Assembly (NCBI GenBank): GCA_029880265.1
Contig: JAOUOT010000013.1
Span: forward strand, 1-64,000
From: Spirochaetia bacterium
GTDB taxonomy: Bacteria; Spirochaetota; Leptospiria; Turneriellales; JAOUOS01
Direction of reading: 5' to 3'
Length of the DNA: 64,000 bases
This document shows, piece after piece, positions 16,689 to 26,900 of the stretch (position 1 is the first letter of the stretch; the number at the start of each line of letters is the position of its first letter). The notes beneath the pieces were generated by a model. The model saw nothing but the letters and a program-made list of their open reading frames with translations, had not been told where the DNA came from and ran no database searches. A program made the position numbers and the translations under genes.

Positions 16689-17465
16689 TCATTTACATTG
16701 ATCTCCCCAAATATCTTTTACCCATACGGGATTATCAATAAAAGGGTTTCTGTTTTTTTGCCATTTATAAATTTTTTCGTTTCTTAATTTTTCATAATCG
16801 TCGGGCAAATCGGTAAAATGCCATTTGTACAAAGTACACAATTTACCGAAATAATTGCCGTTTGTATCGGTTCTATCAATTAAAACAAGGTCGACATCGC
16901 CGCCGCCTTCGTATCGTATATCCATATAAAACATCATGCGGGCGACATCCCCTTTTACTTCGTCTCTGGGTTCCCATGAATCTTTATCGGTTCTGGTTCG
17001 CGCAGACTCATGGTGAAGACTGCCGCCTTCGTCAAAATCTTTGTTTCCTCTTGACGAATTTATGGTTCTGTCTGCCGGTCTAATATGGTGAACATCGGTA
17101 TAGGCAGCCGATTTCTTATTTTTAAAACCGTGCGATGTTGACCAGATATGTTCGCGGTTCCAGTAGTCTTTATGCTTTTGATTATATCCGCTATTATGAT
17201 GTTTCGGAAGAGATCTTCCAGAATAAATTAAAAGCACGTTGTTTCTGTTTCGCGGATCTTCGTCGGTATCTTTCAAGATATCCCAAAGTTTTTTATATGA
17301 ATAGCTTTTGTGTTTTTTTATCAATTTATGCAGACTTTTTCTAAGCGCAGCAGAAGAAGCGCTATCTACTGATTTATAATAATTCTTTAAAGTCGAATTT
17401 GAACTTATGCCGCTTATTATAAATAAGCAAAATATAATAACCGATACTTTTTTAATGAATTTCAT
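16689..17465 (-). CDS. Secreted endonuclease I family nuclease
   Basis: 258 residues from the ATG at 17465, chosen because GGAAAAG lies just upstream and the signal peptide (MKFIKKVSVIIFCLFIISGI) begins there; an extra 20 residues upstream are possible. The core matches the endonuclease I family (PF04231): LLIYSGRSLP, YWNREHIWSTSHGF (catalytic metal-binding His region, REHxWxxS), TDVHHIRPADRTINSSRGNKDF, and WEPRDEVKGDVARMMFYMDIRY. It would degrade extracellular or periplasmic double-stranded DNA and RNA. Three perfect 11-bp repeats lie just upstream. Confidence 0.92.
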   Translation of the reverse strand: MKFIKKVSVIIFCLFIISGISSNSTLKNYYKSVDSASSAALRKSLHKLIKKHKSYSYKKLWDILKDTDEDPRNRNNVLLIYSGRSLPKHHNSGYNQKHKDYWNREHIWSTSHGFKNKKSAAYTDVHHIRPADRTINSSRGNKDFDEGGSLHHESARTRTDKDSWEPRDEVKGDVARMMFYMDIRYEGGGDVDLVLIDRTDTNGNYFGKLCTLYKWHFTDLPDDYEKLRNEKIYKWQKNRNPFIDNPVWVKDIWGDQCK

Positions 17466-17533
17466 GTTCTTTTCCAAATTAAATAATTTCATAAAGAGCC
17501 ATGAATAAGACAGATTTGCTTTCATGGTCTTTT

Positions 17534-17566
17534 GAGTTCTTTATGAGTTCTTTATGAGTTCTTTAT
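17534..17566. repeat. Three perfect 11-bp tandem repeats
   Basis: GAGTTCTTTAT is repeated three times without change, with a degenerate fourth unit after it (GATTTATTTAT). The array begins 69 bp upstream of the endonuclease I start and ends about 40 bp from the stop of the large repeat-protein gene. It may alter promoter spacing or arise by slippage. Confidence 0.85.
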
Positions 17567-17606
17567 GATTTATTTATCGTATTTTTTTATTTTAAGAATA
17601 AAGATT

Positions 17607-20600
17607 TTATCGAACAACCGCAATCTTAAATACTTTTTTATGCCCCTCATCGTTTGTGACGACGACAAAATAAACCCCGCTGGCAAGTTTTTTACCTCTG
17701 TCAGATTTTACGTCCCATTCATAATTACCAGTCAAGGTAGTAACCTGCTTTTCAAAGAGTTTTTTACCGCTTATTGAAAAAACTCGTATTGTCGTATTGC
17801 TTGATAACCTCATAAATGTCATTGTTTGACGTTCTGAAGCGTTAAAAAGCGATGGAGCGGCGACTGCTTTAGATAAATCTTTTCTAGAGGCTGCGTCAAT
17901 CACAATATCGCTGTTATCAGCCAGATTATTGCCCACAGGAGGAGTCAAATCTGTCATAGCTCCGCCTGCGTTTAACAGAGAGGCTCCCGTTTCAAGCGAT
18001 ATTGACGTAACGGTTAAATCGCTTGTTTCCTGATTTTCGCCGACAACATAATCAATGGTTAGTACATTGGCTGGCCCAAAGGGAGGCGATACCGTTAAAG
18101 ACGCTCCTGAATCTAAATCGATTAACAAATTTCCTCCTGAAAGCGTCACCGGCTCTGAAAAAGTTATTGTAATTTGAATTAAATCGTCTAAATGAAAAGT
18201 ACCCGAAACGGGCAAAGATGTTACGCTGACAATAGAGGCTCCGGTACCGTAAGAAACCTCGTTATCAGTCGATGTAGAAGCCAGGTTAAGATTACCCGCC
18301 AGATCGCTTACTGTGCCTGCCGCCAAAGAAATAATAATCGTACCTGCCGGGCTTCCCGTATTGGCCGTTACAATAAAATTCATTTTATCGCTTGAAGGGT
18401 TAGAAATTGTCCAGGCGGTTATTACAGCCGTTCCCGTCTGTGTAATATCGGCGCTTGTAAACGAAGCGGCGTCAATAGGCTCTGAAAAGACAACGTCAAA
18501 CGCCGCCGGCAAAGCCAGCGTCGGATCTGTCTGCGTTGCGGCCTGATTTACCGTTACAGAGGGAGAGGTAAGGTCATAGTTTACAATATTATCTGTTGAT
18601 GTTGAAGCTGTATTATTATTTCCCGTTGTATCGGTTACAGCGCCAGCGTTGATTGAAGGTATCACCGTTCCCTCTCCTGTTACTGTTGCAACGCTTAATG
18701 TCCAGGTTTTATTATTGCCTGTTGTCAGGTTCCATGTAATTCCTGTGGCAGTACCGTTTTGTATTATATCTGCGGCAGCGCTAAAAGTCGCCGGATCAAT
18801 CGGCTCAGAAAAAACGACATCAAATGTAATAGGCAAAACATTGGTCGGGTCTGCCTGCGTAATTATCTGATTCAGGGTTACAGAAGGGGGGCCGCTATTG
18901 TAATTGACGCTATTATCGGTCGAAGTAGACGCCGTATTGCTTTTGCCTGCGTTATCTAATACCGCGCCTGCCGCTATTGAAGGCTCTAATGTACCGTCTG
19001 AAGCGACAGCAGTCGCCGTTAGTATCCAGTTTATATTATCGCCCGACGACAGGTTCCAGGTAATTCCCGCGGCTGTACCATTTTGAGTAATATCTGAAAC
19101 GGTAAAAGTCGCGGGATTTATTTCTTCAGAAAAAACAATATTAAAAGTTATGGGCAAATCTGCCGCCGCAGAAGGGTCGGGCTGGGCGCCGTTTTGGTTT
19201 ATAGTAACCGAGGGCTGAGTATTATCGTATAAAACGGTATTATCGGTTGAAGTTGAAGCGTTATTGAGATTTCCGGCTATATCGTTTACAAGAGAAGCGC
19301 CAATAGAAGGAATTATCGTACCGTCGCTTGTAAGCGCAGTCGCCTCAAGCGTAAAATTCATATCGTCTCCCGAATTGGTAATCGACCATGTTACGCCGGT
19401 CGCCGTGCCGTTTTGCGTAATATCGGCAGTCGTAAAAGAAGACGGATCAATTATTTCAGAAAATGTTACGTCAAAAACAACAGGCAATGCGTTTACGATT
19501 TCAAGCTGCCCCGCGTTTTGATTTACCGTTACGTCAGGAGAAGTCGAGTCATAAGTAACAGTATTATCTAAAGAAGTAGAAATCTGGTTTGTTACGACGG
19601 CCGGCGTTGCAACTACCCCCGCCGATAAAGAAGGTTTAATCGTTCCGTCGCCTAAGACGGCGTCTGCGCTTAGTATCCAGGCAATGTTATCAATAGTCGA
19701 CACGCTCCATGTAATGCCGGTCGCCGTGCCGTTTTGAGTAATATCCAAAGCGGCGTCAAATGTAGCAGGATCAATGGCCGAGCTAAAAACAACATCAAAT
19801 TCAACAGGCAATGCATTTGTCGGGTCAGCTGTTCCTTTTTGCTCGATCGATACCGTTAATACCGAAGTGTTATAATCAACCGAGTTATCGGTTGAAGTCG
19901 AAGCTGAATTAAAATTTCCCGCCATATCAGAAACTGAAGAAGCGCTAATAGAAGGAACTAGGGTTCCTTCAGTAACTGCCGCTGTCGCGGTAAGCGTCCA
20001 GAGTATATTGTCAGTAGTAGCGAGGTTCCATGTTACGCCCGTTGCCGTACCGCTTTGTATAATATCTGCCGTAGTAAAAGTTACCGCATCAACCGCTTCT
20101 GAAAAAACTACGTCAAAAGTTACCGGCAACGAACCGGCGGGGTCTGGCTGCGCCGTTCCCTGATTAACGGTTACCGCAGCAGGTGTTTTATCAAATGTTA
20201 CGCTTGATAAATCTGTCGTCGCCGAAACCTGGGTCCCGGCAATGCCTACAGAGTCTGTAAAATCGATTGTAAAAGGAACAATGCCTTCCGCTTCGCCGCC
20301 CGTGGTCGCATGTGTAGCGCTATAAGGCCCTGTTCCCGTTTCCATGACAGAAAGGCCAAAAATAGTTACCGTGGGAACGGTAAGAAGCGTTTCGCTTGCC
20401 GTAATATTTAATGAAACGATATGCCCGGTTTTCGCGTAAGCGGCATTGGTATGATTTGAAAAGATGCTAACAACGGTTAAAACAGGCGCGGCCTTATCAA
20501 CTGAAACGACAGCCGACGCTTCTGAGACCATGGCGTTTCCCGCAAGGTCTGTCAGGGTTCCTGCCGCATATTGCACTGTAGGCACGGCCCCCGTATTTAA

Positions 20601-22544
20601 AATGCCGTCTGTAAAGGTAATATAAATATCATTGTCGTTAGCAGTATCAGAATTAGTTGTAGAACTAAAAGCCTGACCTGTAACGGCGCCGCCGTTAATT
20701 GAAAAATTTGCGGGAGTTACAGAGATATCTTTTATATTTTTACTGAACGTCAAATGCAATGCGTCAATAAATCCGTCGCCGTTAAGATCAGCCGTTTCGC
20801 GCAAAGTTATTACGGGAGGGCTGGTATCTAAAACGCTGTAAACTTTATCATCCGTAACATTATAATTAACTCCGGTTCCGTCATAACAAAGAGCCGGCTT
20901 TCCGCTTGATTCAACTAAAAAATTCTGATATTTCAAACCGCTAATCGTAAATGTATCGTTTATTAAAAAATTGGCGGTAACGTCAATAAGCAGGGTTTTT
21001 GAGTCGGGATATGTTACCGTTGTAGAGGCTTTGGTATTGGCCGTACCCGTATATGTTAATACCGTATTTGTTGTATCAAACTCGGCGCTTAATTGGGCCG
21101 GAATTTGTATTCGAATATCATTGCCCGTCGTAATTAAAGTCGAAATAGGAGAATTTATTATCGTAATATTAGGGCCCAGTGTAACGCCCGCCGATTTAAT
21201 AAACGTTTTATTTCCCGCCGATGAAAACTGAGGAGGAATATTGCTGACAGATTCAACGGTTATGGTATCGGGTTCAATAACGCCAAAATACTGCGAACCG
21301 TTATTGCCGTCGGTAAAAGCAGATATTGTCACAGTCTCAATGGCCATATCTTTTACTTTAATAAAACCAATGCCAGAAGAATCGGTTGTCACAACCGTCG
21401 AATTCGCGTTTACATTGGCGTTATTATTGCTTTCGGTTATAATCGCCGAACCGCTTACGGTTACATAAACAGATTTAGAATAAGGCAGAGGATTTAAAAA
21501 CTCGTCAACAATCTGCACCGTTATTGTTTCTGTATTTAAACCGTCATTGATTATCATTCCGTCGTCGTATGATAATGAAACATGATGAGGCGCCGAAGGC
21601 GTATAAGGGCTTGAGTATATACGATAAAGTTCTGACGTTACCGAATTGGTAAACCAGAATTCGGCCGTATTTTCTCCGGATCCGTCATTTAAACCGGTTA
21701 ATTTCAAGTTCCATGTTCCGTTTGTCTCTGCGCCGATAGTATAAGAGTTTGTAGCTTCGCCGTTTGCCGATTTCGTTATTGACGAAGCTCCAAGAATATC
21801 GTTTACTAAAACTGACGATTTATTATAAAATTCGCCAAACTCTTTGGTTTCCATATCATAATTATGAACAATAACATTGCCCCCCGCGCCGTCGGGAACA
21901 AAAGGATAAAGGTTCCATAGATTTCCGTCGTCGCGCAAATCTATTGTCCATGAATATGAAAATGTTTTAACATCTGCTACGCCAACGGGATTTCCCGAGT
22001 TTTGGTATGAAATATCAACCTGATAGGCGTTATTACCCAATGAAGAAGTGGCCTCAACGACAATCTTAAAATAATATTTGTTCCCGATTTTTTCGCCCTG
22101 AGAAGCGCTTACGCCCGAGAAATAAACCCATCCCTCGCCGGTAGTATTACCCTGGGTAAAACTGCTTAAGAGACTTCCGCCGGTTTTTGCTTTTGACTGC
22201 TGTCCCGAATAATTTCTCAAACGAGAATCGGGATCGCTCAACGCTCCGCTGCCGCCATATAAATAAAAATACGTATCTGCATTTGAGGTACAATCGTCGG
22301 GCCCCGGCCCGTCATTATCGCACCCCGGGTCGTTTATGCCAAAATAAATGGTGGATGTTTCTGTCTCGGGAACCTCAAAAAAAATTACAGAAAGCCCGTC
22401 TACATCGCCGCCCCCGCCGCCTGTAACGTGAAGCCAGTTATTAGGCTCAGCGGGAAGACTGCTGTCTGCCGAATAAAGAGAATAAATTGATAAAAAATAA
22501 ACTAAAGATACAAAAAAAAAATTCTTTTTTAAATTTCTTTTCAT
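17607..22544 (-). CDS. Giant surface protein with six tandem beta-sandwich repeats and FlgD-like C-terminal domain
   Basis: 1645 residues with a signal peptide (ends LYSADSS). The N-terminal 450 residues include a Gly/Asp-rich start and invasin-like strands. Residues about 560-790 hold two related adhesin-like domains (LHLTFSKNIKDISV; VSLNITASETL). Six tandem units of about 107 residues follow, each of the form VTVNQ...DP...LP-x-x-FDVVFSE-x-ID, then ITQNGTATGxTW and AGNxNxASTSTDN. The last 80 residues (TIRVFSISGKKLFEK...SGVYFVVVTNDEGHKKVFKIAVV) resemble FlgD-Ig/type IX-like sorting domains. Likely an adhesin or surface filament. No enzymatic motif seen. Start ATG has no clear ribosome site; a palindrome lies 29 bp upstream. 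Confidence 0.85.
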   Translation of the reverse strand: MKRNLKKNFFFVSLVYFLSIYSLYSADSSLPAEPNNWLHVTGGGGGDVDGLSVIFFEVPETETSTIYFGINDPGCDNDGPGPDDCTSNADTYFYLYGGSGALSDPDSRLRNYSGQQSKAKTGGSLLSSFTQGNTTGEGWVYFSGVSASQGEKIGNKYYFKIVVEATSSLGNNAYQVDISYQNSGNPVGVADVKTFSYSWTIDLRDDGNLWNLYPFVPDGAGGNVIVHNYDMETKEFGEFYNKSSVLVNDILGASSITKSANGEATNSYTIGAETNGTWNLKLTGLNDGSGENTAEFWFTNSVTSELYRIYSSPYTPSAPHHVSLSYDDGMIINDGLNTETITVQIVDEFLNPLPYSKSVYVTVSGSAIITESNNNANVNANSTVVTTDSSGIGFIKVKDMAIETVTISAFTDGNNGSQYFGVIEPDTITVESVSNIPPQFSSAGNKTFIKSAGVTLGPNITIINSPISTLITTGNDIRIQIPAQLSAEFDTTNTVLTYTGTANTKASTTVTYPDSKTLLIDVTANFLINDTFTISGLKYQNFLVESSGKPALCYDGTGVNYNVTDDKVYSVLDTSPPVITLRETADLNGDGFIDALHLTFSKNIKDISVTPANFSINGGAVTGQAFSSTTNSDTANDNDIYITFTDGILNTGAVPTVQYAAGTLTDLAGNAMVSEASAVVSVDKAAPVLTVVSIFSNHTNAAYAKTGHIVSLNITASETLLTVPTVTIFGLSVMETGTGPYSATHATTGGEAEGIVPFTIDFTDSVGIAGTQVSATTDLSSVTFDKTPAAVTVNQGTAQPDPAGSLPVTFDVVFSEAVDAVTFTTADIIQSGTATGVTWNLATTDNILWTLTATAAVTEGTLVPSISASSVSDMAGNFNSASTSTDNSVDYNTSVLTVSIEQKGTADPTNALPVEFDVVFSSAIDPATFDAALDITQNGTATGITWSVSTIDNIAWILSADAVLGDGTIKPSLSAGVVATPAVVTNQISTSLDNTVTYDSTSPDVTVNQNAGQLEIVNALPVVFDVTFSEIIDPSSFTTADITQNGTATGVTWSITNSGDDMNFTLEATALTSDGTIIPSIGASLVNDIAGNLNNASTSTDNTVLYDNTQPSVTINQNGAQPDPSAAADLPITFNIVFSEEINPATFTVSDITQNGTAAGITWNLSSGDNINWILTATAVASDGTLEPSIAAGAVLDNAGKSNTASTSTDNSVNYNSGPPSVTLNQIITQADPTNVLPITFDVVFSEPIDPATFSAAADIIQNGTATGITWNLTTGNNKTWTLSVATVTGEGTVIPSINAGAVTDTTGNNNTASTSTDNIVNYDLTSPSVTVNQAATQTDPTLALPAAFDVVFSEPIDAASFTSADITQTGTAVITAWTISNPSSDKMNFIVTANTGSPAGTIIISLAAGTVSDLAGNLNLASTSTDNEVSYGTGASIVSVTSLPVSGTFHLDDLIQITITFSEPVTLSGGNLLIDLDSGASLTVSPPFGPANVLTIDYVVGENQETSDLTVTSISLETGASLLNAGGAMTDLTPPVGNNLADNSDIVIDAASRKDLSKAVAAPSLFNASERQTMTFMRLSSNTTIRVFSISGKKLFEKQVTTLTGNYEWDVKSDRGKKLASGVYFVVVTNDEGHKKVFKIAVVR
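18240..20190 (-). repeat. Six tandem repeats of about 325 bp within the giant surface gene
   Basis: A recurring segment (for example near 20170, 19855, 19525, 19205, 18875 and 18550 on the plus strand) is spaced 315-335 bp and encodes the same domain. Units differ in detail, so they are old duplications kept similar by selection or recombination rather than a fresh expansion. Boundaries are approximate. Confidence 0.8.
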
Positions 22545-22572
22545 AAAATTACCATATAGTATACTAATATTT

Positions 22573-22590
22573 TTGTCATATATATGACAA
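22573..22590. promoter_or_regulatory. Perfect 18-bp palindrome upstream of the giant surface gene
   Basis: TTGTCATA-TA-TATGACAA is a perfect inverted repeat 29 bp before the ATG at 22544. On the minus strand a TATACT (22564-22559) follows it, a good -10 without a well-spaced -35. This suits an operator for a dimeric regulator, perhaps of the CRP/FNR type, acting as activator. Confidence 0.5.
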
Positions 22591-22662
22591 GCCTTTTCTT
22601 CTATTATATAAGACGTCTTTTTTAAATAATATATTACTTTTTTTTCGCTTAATTTTCAATAA

Positions 22663-22688
22663 AAAAGGCGCCAATTGAGGCGCCTTTT
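22663..22688 (-). terminator. Rho-independent terminator of the DUF4382 gene
   Basis: AAAAGGCGCC (22663-22672) and GGCGCCTTTT (22679-22688) form a perfect 10-bp stem with a 6-base loop. On the minus strand it follows the stop at 22713 and is succeeded by a run of T. The flanking A/T runs make it potentially bidirectional. Confidence 0.9.
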
Positions 22689-22712
22689 AATAAATCAGAA
22701 TAGTTTATTTAT

Positions 22713-23663
22713 TTATTTTAAGATCAACAACATAGGCGCGTCACAAGCGTCGCCAATGCCGTTTTTATCTGAATCTAACTGGTCAGAATTAAAAACTAAC
22801 GGGCAATTGTCATTTGCGTCGGTAAACCTGTCGTTATCGTCGTCAATATCTAAAGCGTCGACGATTCCATCTCTATCGGTATCTGTTGTATTAGGATCAT
22901 AAACAAGTTGTCTTTGAGCGGGCTGTTTTTGAACAACTGTTTCTACGCTGATTATTTCAATAACCGGTTTTAACAGGTATTTTTCGTTTTTATCATCATG
23001 AAATTTGTGACCTTTTTTATCTTTGTGATGGTTCTTTTTCTCATTCTTATGTTTTTTCTTGCCATTCTTTTCATGATCATGACCAGCCATAATCACCGAT
23101 TCTTCGGCGTTAAAATCTACCGTAATTTGAACTTTTCCGCTTGTTTCAACGGTAAATTCGCCGATAAGTTTTATGCCGGTTTTTTCTCCCGAAGGAATTT
23201 TTAAATCTTCCCATGATTCGACGCCGTCTTTTTCGATAAGAATCATATTTGTATCGTAAAGATGCAGACGAATCTGGTCGTAAACTCCGGTATTAAGAGA
23301 AAAATTACCCATAGGAGCAGTTTTTCCGTTTTGAAGAGTCAGAAGATCAAACGTCATTCCTTCTGCGCCGTAGTCAATAACGGTCATCCATCCGAATTCT
23401 TCGCTGTAGACGTCTACATGCGAAAAAGTTACATGAACTTTTTTTACTTCGGCATTATCAAGGGGGAAGTCTGTAAGAAGAAGCTCTACCTCGCCGGTAT
23501 CGCCCGATAAAATCGACTGATTCATAGAAGTATCGACTACTTCTGTTGAATTTTCTGTCGCCACATTTGCGCAACCCAATAGAGTCATTGAGAGAAGCGC
23601 CCCAATGAAAGAAAACATTAAATTTTTCTTTCGCCTAACTTGCATACTTTTTTGAACTTTCAT
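22713..23663 (-). CDS. DUF4382 lipoprotein with His/Lys-rich insert and thrombospondin type 3 repeats
   Basis: 316 residues from ATG 23663, preferred over 23705 because AAGGAAAC precedes it and a proper signal peptide follows ([14 protein letters not shown], a classical lipobox). A DUF4382 domain runs from [24 protein letters not shown] to [14 protein letters not shown]. It is interrupted near its end by about 35 residues of His and Lys ([20 protein letters not shown] onwards) before KPVIEI. The C terminus has two calcium-binding thrombospondin type 3 units ([38 protein letters not shown]). Probably surface-exposed; the insert looks metal-binding. Ends at a strong terminator. Confidence 0.88.
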   Translation of the reverse strand: MKVQKSMQVRRKKNLMFSFIGALLSMTLLGCANVATENSTEVVDTSMNQSILSGDTGEVELLLTDFPLDNAEVKKVHVTFSHVDVYSEEFGWMTVIDYGAEGMTFDLLTLQNGKTAPMGNFSLNTGVYDQIRLHLYDTNMILIEKDGVESWEDLKIPSGEKTGIKLIGEFTVETSGKVQITVDFNAEESVIMAGHDHEKNGKKKHKNEKKNHHKDKKGHKFHDDKNEKYLLKPVIEIISVETVVQKQPAQRQLVYDPNTTDTDRDGIVDALDIDDDNDRFTDANDNCPLVFNSDQLDSDKNGIGDACDAPMLLILK

Positions 23664-23860
23664 TGTAGTTTCCTTATTTGCTAACCTATACGGTCTCCTT
23701 TTCACTTGCCGTCATAAGAAACCAATTTTTCTTATGACTCTTATTTACAGATTTTATAATCTGCCTTTTAGGCGGTAATCTTATAAAACCTATATTCAAT
23801 TTACATACTATAAATTATACGTTTAATCGGCGATTTTTTTGTTGACTTTTTTTTGATGTT

Positions 23861-23913
23861 TTTAAATGGCGGTCATTCGGCTGTCTAAAGCAGCTGAATG
23901 ACCGCCATTTAAA
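23861..23913 (-). terminator. Large 23-bp hairpin downstream of the 1190-residue lipoprotein gene
   Basis: Bases 23861-23883 and 23891-23913 are inverted copies with one mismatch (a G-U pair in RNA) around a 7-base loop. It lies 77 bp after the stop at 23990. There is no clean T run after it on the minus strand, so it may be a processed 3' end or a palindromic insertion rather than a standard terminator. Confidence 0.6.
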
Positions 23914-23989
23914 GACCTGTTTATAATGCAGTTACTGCGAAGTTATCTGAATACCCAAAGTACCCGCATATTGTAGTGCGCAATTAAGG

Positions 23990-26900
23990 CTAGGGTATAT
24001 CATAAACAAAATCTGCCAAAGCAACACCCGTATTGAGATAAGAGGCGCCGTCCCAGTATGAATAATTGTCTGGAATGCTGCTATCATATCCGTACCAAAT
24101 TTGATTTCCCGCGCCATCCTGGATATAAACTTCAGCAAATGCGTTAATCGTACCCGGCGGAAGGCCGCCGTCGTTTAATGTAATGGTACACCTGTAAGAA
24201 TTTGGCGCGATAAAAGTAACGCCTGAATCGCTCCAGCCTATGCTGTTCGATGTGTTTTTGTCACGAAGATTTATCTGCACATAATCAACTCCCGATATAT
24301 CGTCTGTAACAACCGCTGTAACGGTAACAATATCTCCGAGCTGATAATTTGTACCGCTTGGGGTTCCCGTTAGGGTAACAGACGAAATAGAAGGCGGCGT
24401 TGTATCTGGCGTTGTAGTGGCTACGCTGATGCCGATATCGCCAGATTTACCGGTGTTTAGTCTCAGATAAATTGTTTCTGCATTTGCCGATACAAAGTAG
24501 CCCTGTGTCTTGGTATCGTCCATCCAGTGCAACTGATTACCATTTGAATCTAATATAGAAATGTATGCCGAACCGGTATTTGCACTGTTATACATATTGT
24601 TCACGTTTATTAAATATGCCTGCCCTGCTGCGGCATTGAATTCAAGATACTGTGAATCGCCGCTCATGGTAACAACAACCTCAAGCCCGTCTACAGTAAT
24701 GGGGGTAGTCGCAGGCATCGGCAGTTCATATAGAAACTCGCCAAGAGCAATTAGCGAGTCAACGCTATTGACAGAATAATTCGCTGTACTTACGCCGCTG
24801 TCATAGATATACCAAGCCTCATTTCCCGCGTCATCCTGTGTGTAAACTTCGGCATATACGCCAACCATACCTGCCGGAAAACCGGTCTCATTTAAGGTAA
24901 TCGTACACTCAAAAGTATCAGGCGCTGTCTGGTTGACCCCTTCAAAACACCAGCCCATGCCGTTCGATGTGTTTTTGTCACGAAGATTTATCTGCACATA
25001 ATGAACTCCGGCGATATCGTCGGTGACCACTGCCGTAACGGTAATTGTATCGCCCTGCATATAATATGTTCCGCCGCTCATGGTTCCCATTATATCAACA
25101 GATACAAGAGAAGGTATAGTCGTATCTACCGTCGCCGTAACGACGCGTATGCCTATATTGCCCATATTGTTGGGATTTAATCGCAAATAAACGAGGCCCG
25201 TTTCGGGGGCAACCAGATATTTCTCAGAACCATAATTATTAATATCGCCGGCAATATAGTTACCCGAAGAATCAAGTATATTAATATAAGCCGAAGCGGT
25301 ATAGGCGCTGTTATATTTATTATTGACAAAAATTTGATATGCCTGACCCGCCGTCGCGTCAAATTTTAAATATACCGAATCATAGTCTGTAAATATTATT
25401 TCCGCTTCAGGATCGCCAACGAAAAGATTTGCTTCAATTACAGGCGCCGGCGCGTCATAATTTTTAAATTCGATTTGAATTGCCGTCGCTGTATCGGTAC
25501 TTGCGCCCTCGTCATAATAAGAATAGTATGTTGTTGAAACAGAATCTTTATATTCATATTGTATATGGTTATTGGCATTATCTTGTGTACCCACTCTTGC
25601 ATACACCTGAACCGCCCCAGAGGTAAAGCTGAAACCTTCAAGTGTCGCATCGCATGCATAAAGATTGGGCGTCGCAGTCGGCTGAAGCTGGCAATAACCG
25701 TAATTTTCATAATTTTGATCAGAAATTTCAGCATAAGCATATTGAATTCCTGAAATATCGTCAGTTATCATAGCCTGAACCGTTAAAACATCGCCGGGCT
25801 GGTAATTTGCGCCGCTTGCCGTACCGGTCACCACAATATTAGTAATTACCGGAGCGGTATTATCAGGCGTACCGCCTGTAATATTTATCGCAGAAGGCGT
25901 CGCGGCCATAGTATTGACATAATTATTCGACCAGTTATAGTCATATCCAAAGAAATTAGTCACTACGGCAGAAGGCTTATACCTGTACTCATTATCGCTG
26001 CTATCTTTTATTCGTATCTCTGTAATTTGCCATGCGCCGTCTGTCAAATAAGCGTTTTTAGGAAAATATAGCGTATATTCTCCCACATCGGTATGATTAA
26101 GAAAGTCATCCCACAGTTCTCTCTGCTCGCCGGTATCGGCGTTTGTCAGGGTCATTTCAACTTCTTTTGTGCACCGCCAGTCTGTTTGAATTGTAATTTG
26201 CGACTTTTCGCCGCTGGCAGCATTTATCGCTGTCGGGCTTACCGATACGCTTTGAAGCGGATGCCCCGCCAAGCATACATCGCCCGGCAGTTCAAACAAG
26301 CAGTTGGCGTCACAGCCGTCGCCGGTCGTCGAGTTGTTATCTTCGCACTGTTCGGGAAGCTGGGTCGTACCATCGCCGCATGTATAGCTGTTCGGCTCTA
26401 TGGCCATATAAACTTTCGGCAGATTGCTTACGAAATAATTCACATTTGCCGGGGGCGGCCCGTCAAAATTGAATAAGTTGAAAGAAAGAGTCATATTTGT
26501 ATCTGAAACTGTATGGTCAAATAATACAGAAGTAATATTCATATTACTATCGAAAGCCAGTATCATAGGATAATATTCCTGCCCGTAGGCGTCGGGTACG
26601 GTAAAAGTAAAGTTAGAGATATTTCCCGGAAGAAACGGATTATCTCCCGAACCTCCCGGAGGCAAGGCCCAGTCAATATATACCGGCACCCCGTCGGTAC
26701 TAGAAGCCAAAAATGCCTGAATATCCATAGCGGGAGCAACCAGAATTACATAGCCCATGATACCATCGGGATCTCTAATGTCCCATGAAACAGTGTATTC
26801 ATCGCCCGTAAGGTATTGCCCGCCGGTTCCCGAAGGATTGCCTGTTATCGTTATACTATGAACTACAGGGTTTGAACCCCACTCTATTTGGCACGAATTG

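Noticed and set aside
18240..20190. Regular repeats at about 325 bp spacing that could suggest a CRISPR-like or satellite array
   Set aside because: They lie in one open reading frame and encode repeated protein domains with diverged sequence; the spacing is far larger than in CRISPR arrays.
26093..26476. Plus-strand frame of 127 codons opposite the large lipoprotein
   Set aside because: It is antisense to a strong coding region with clear domains and has no start signals; typical of frames opened by skewed codon use.
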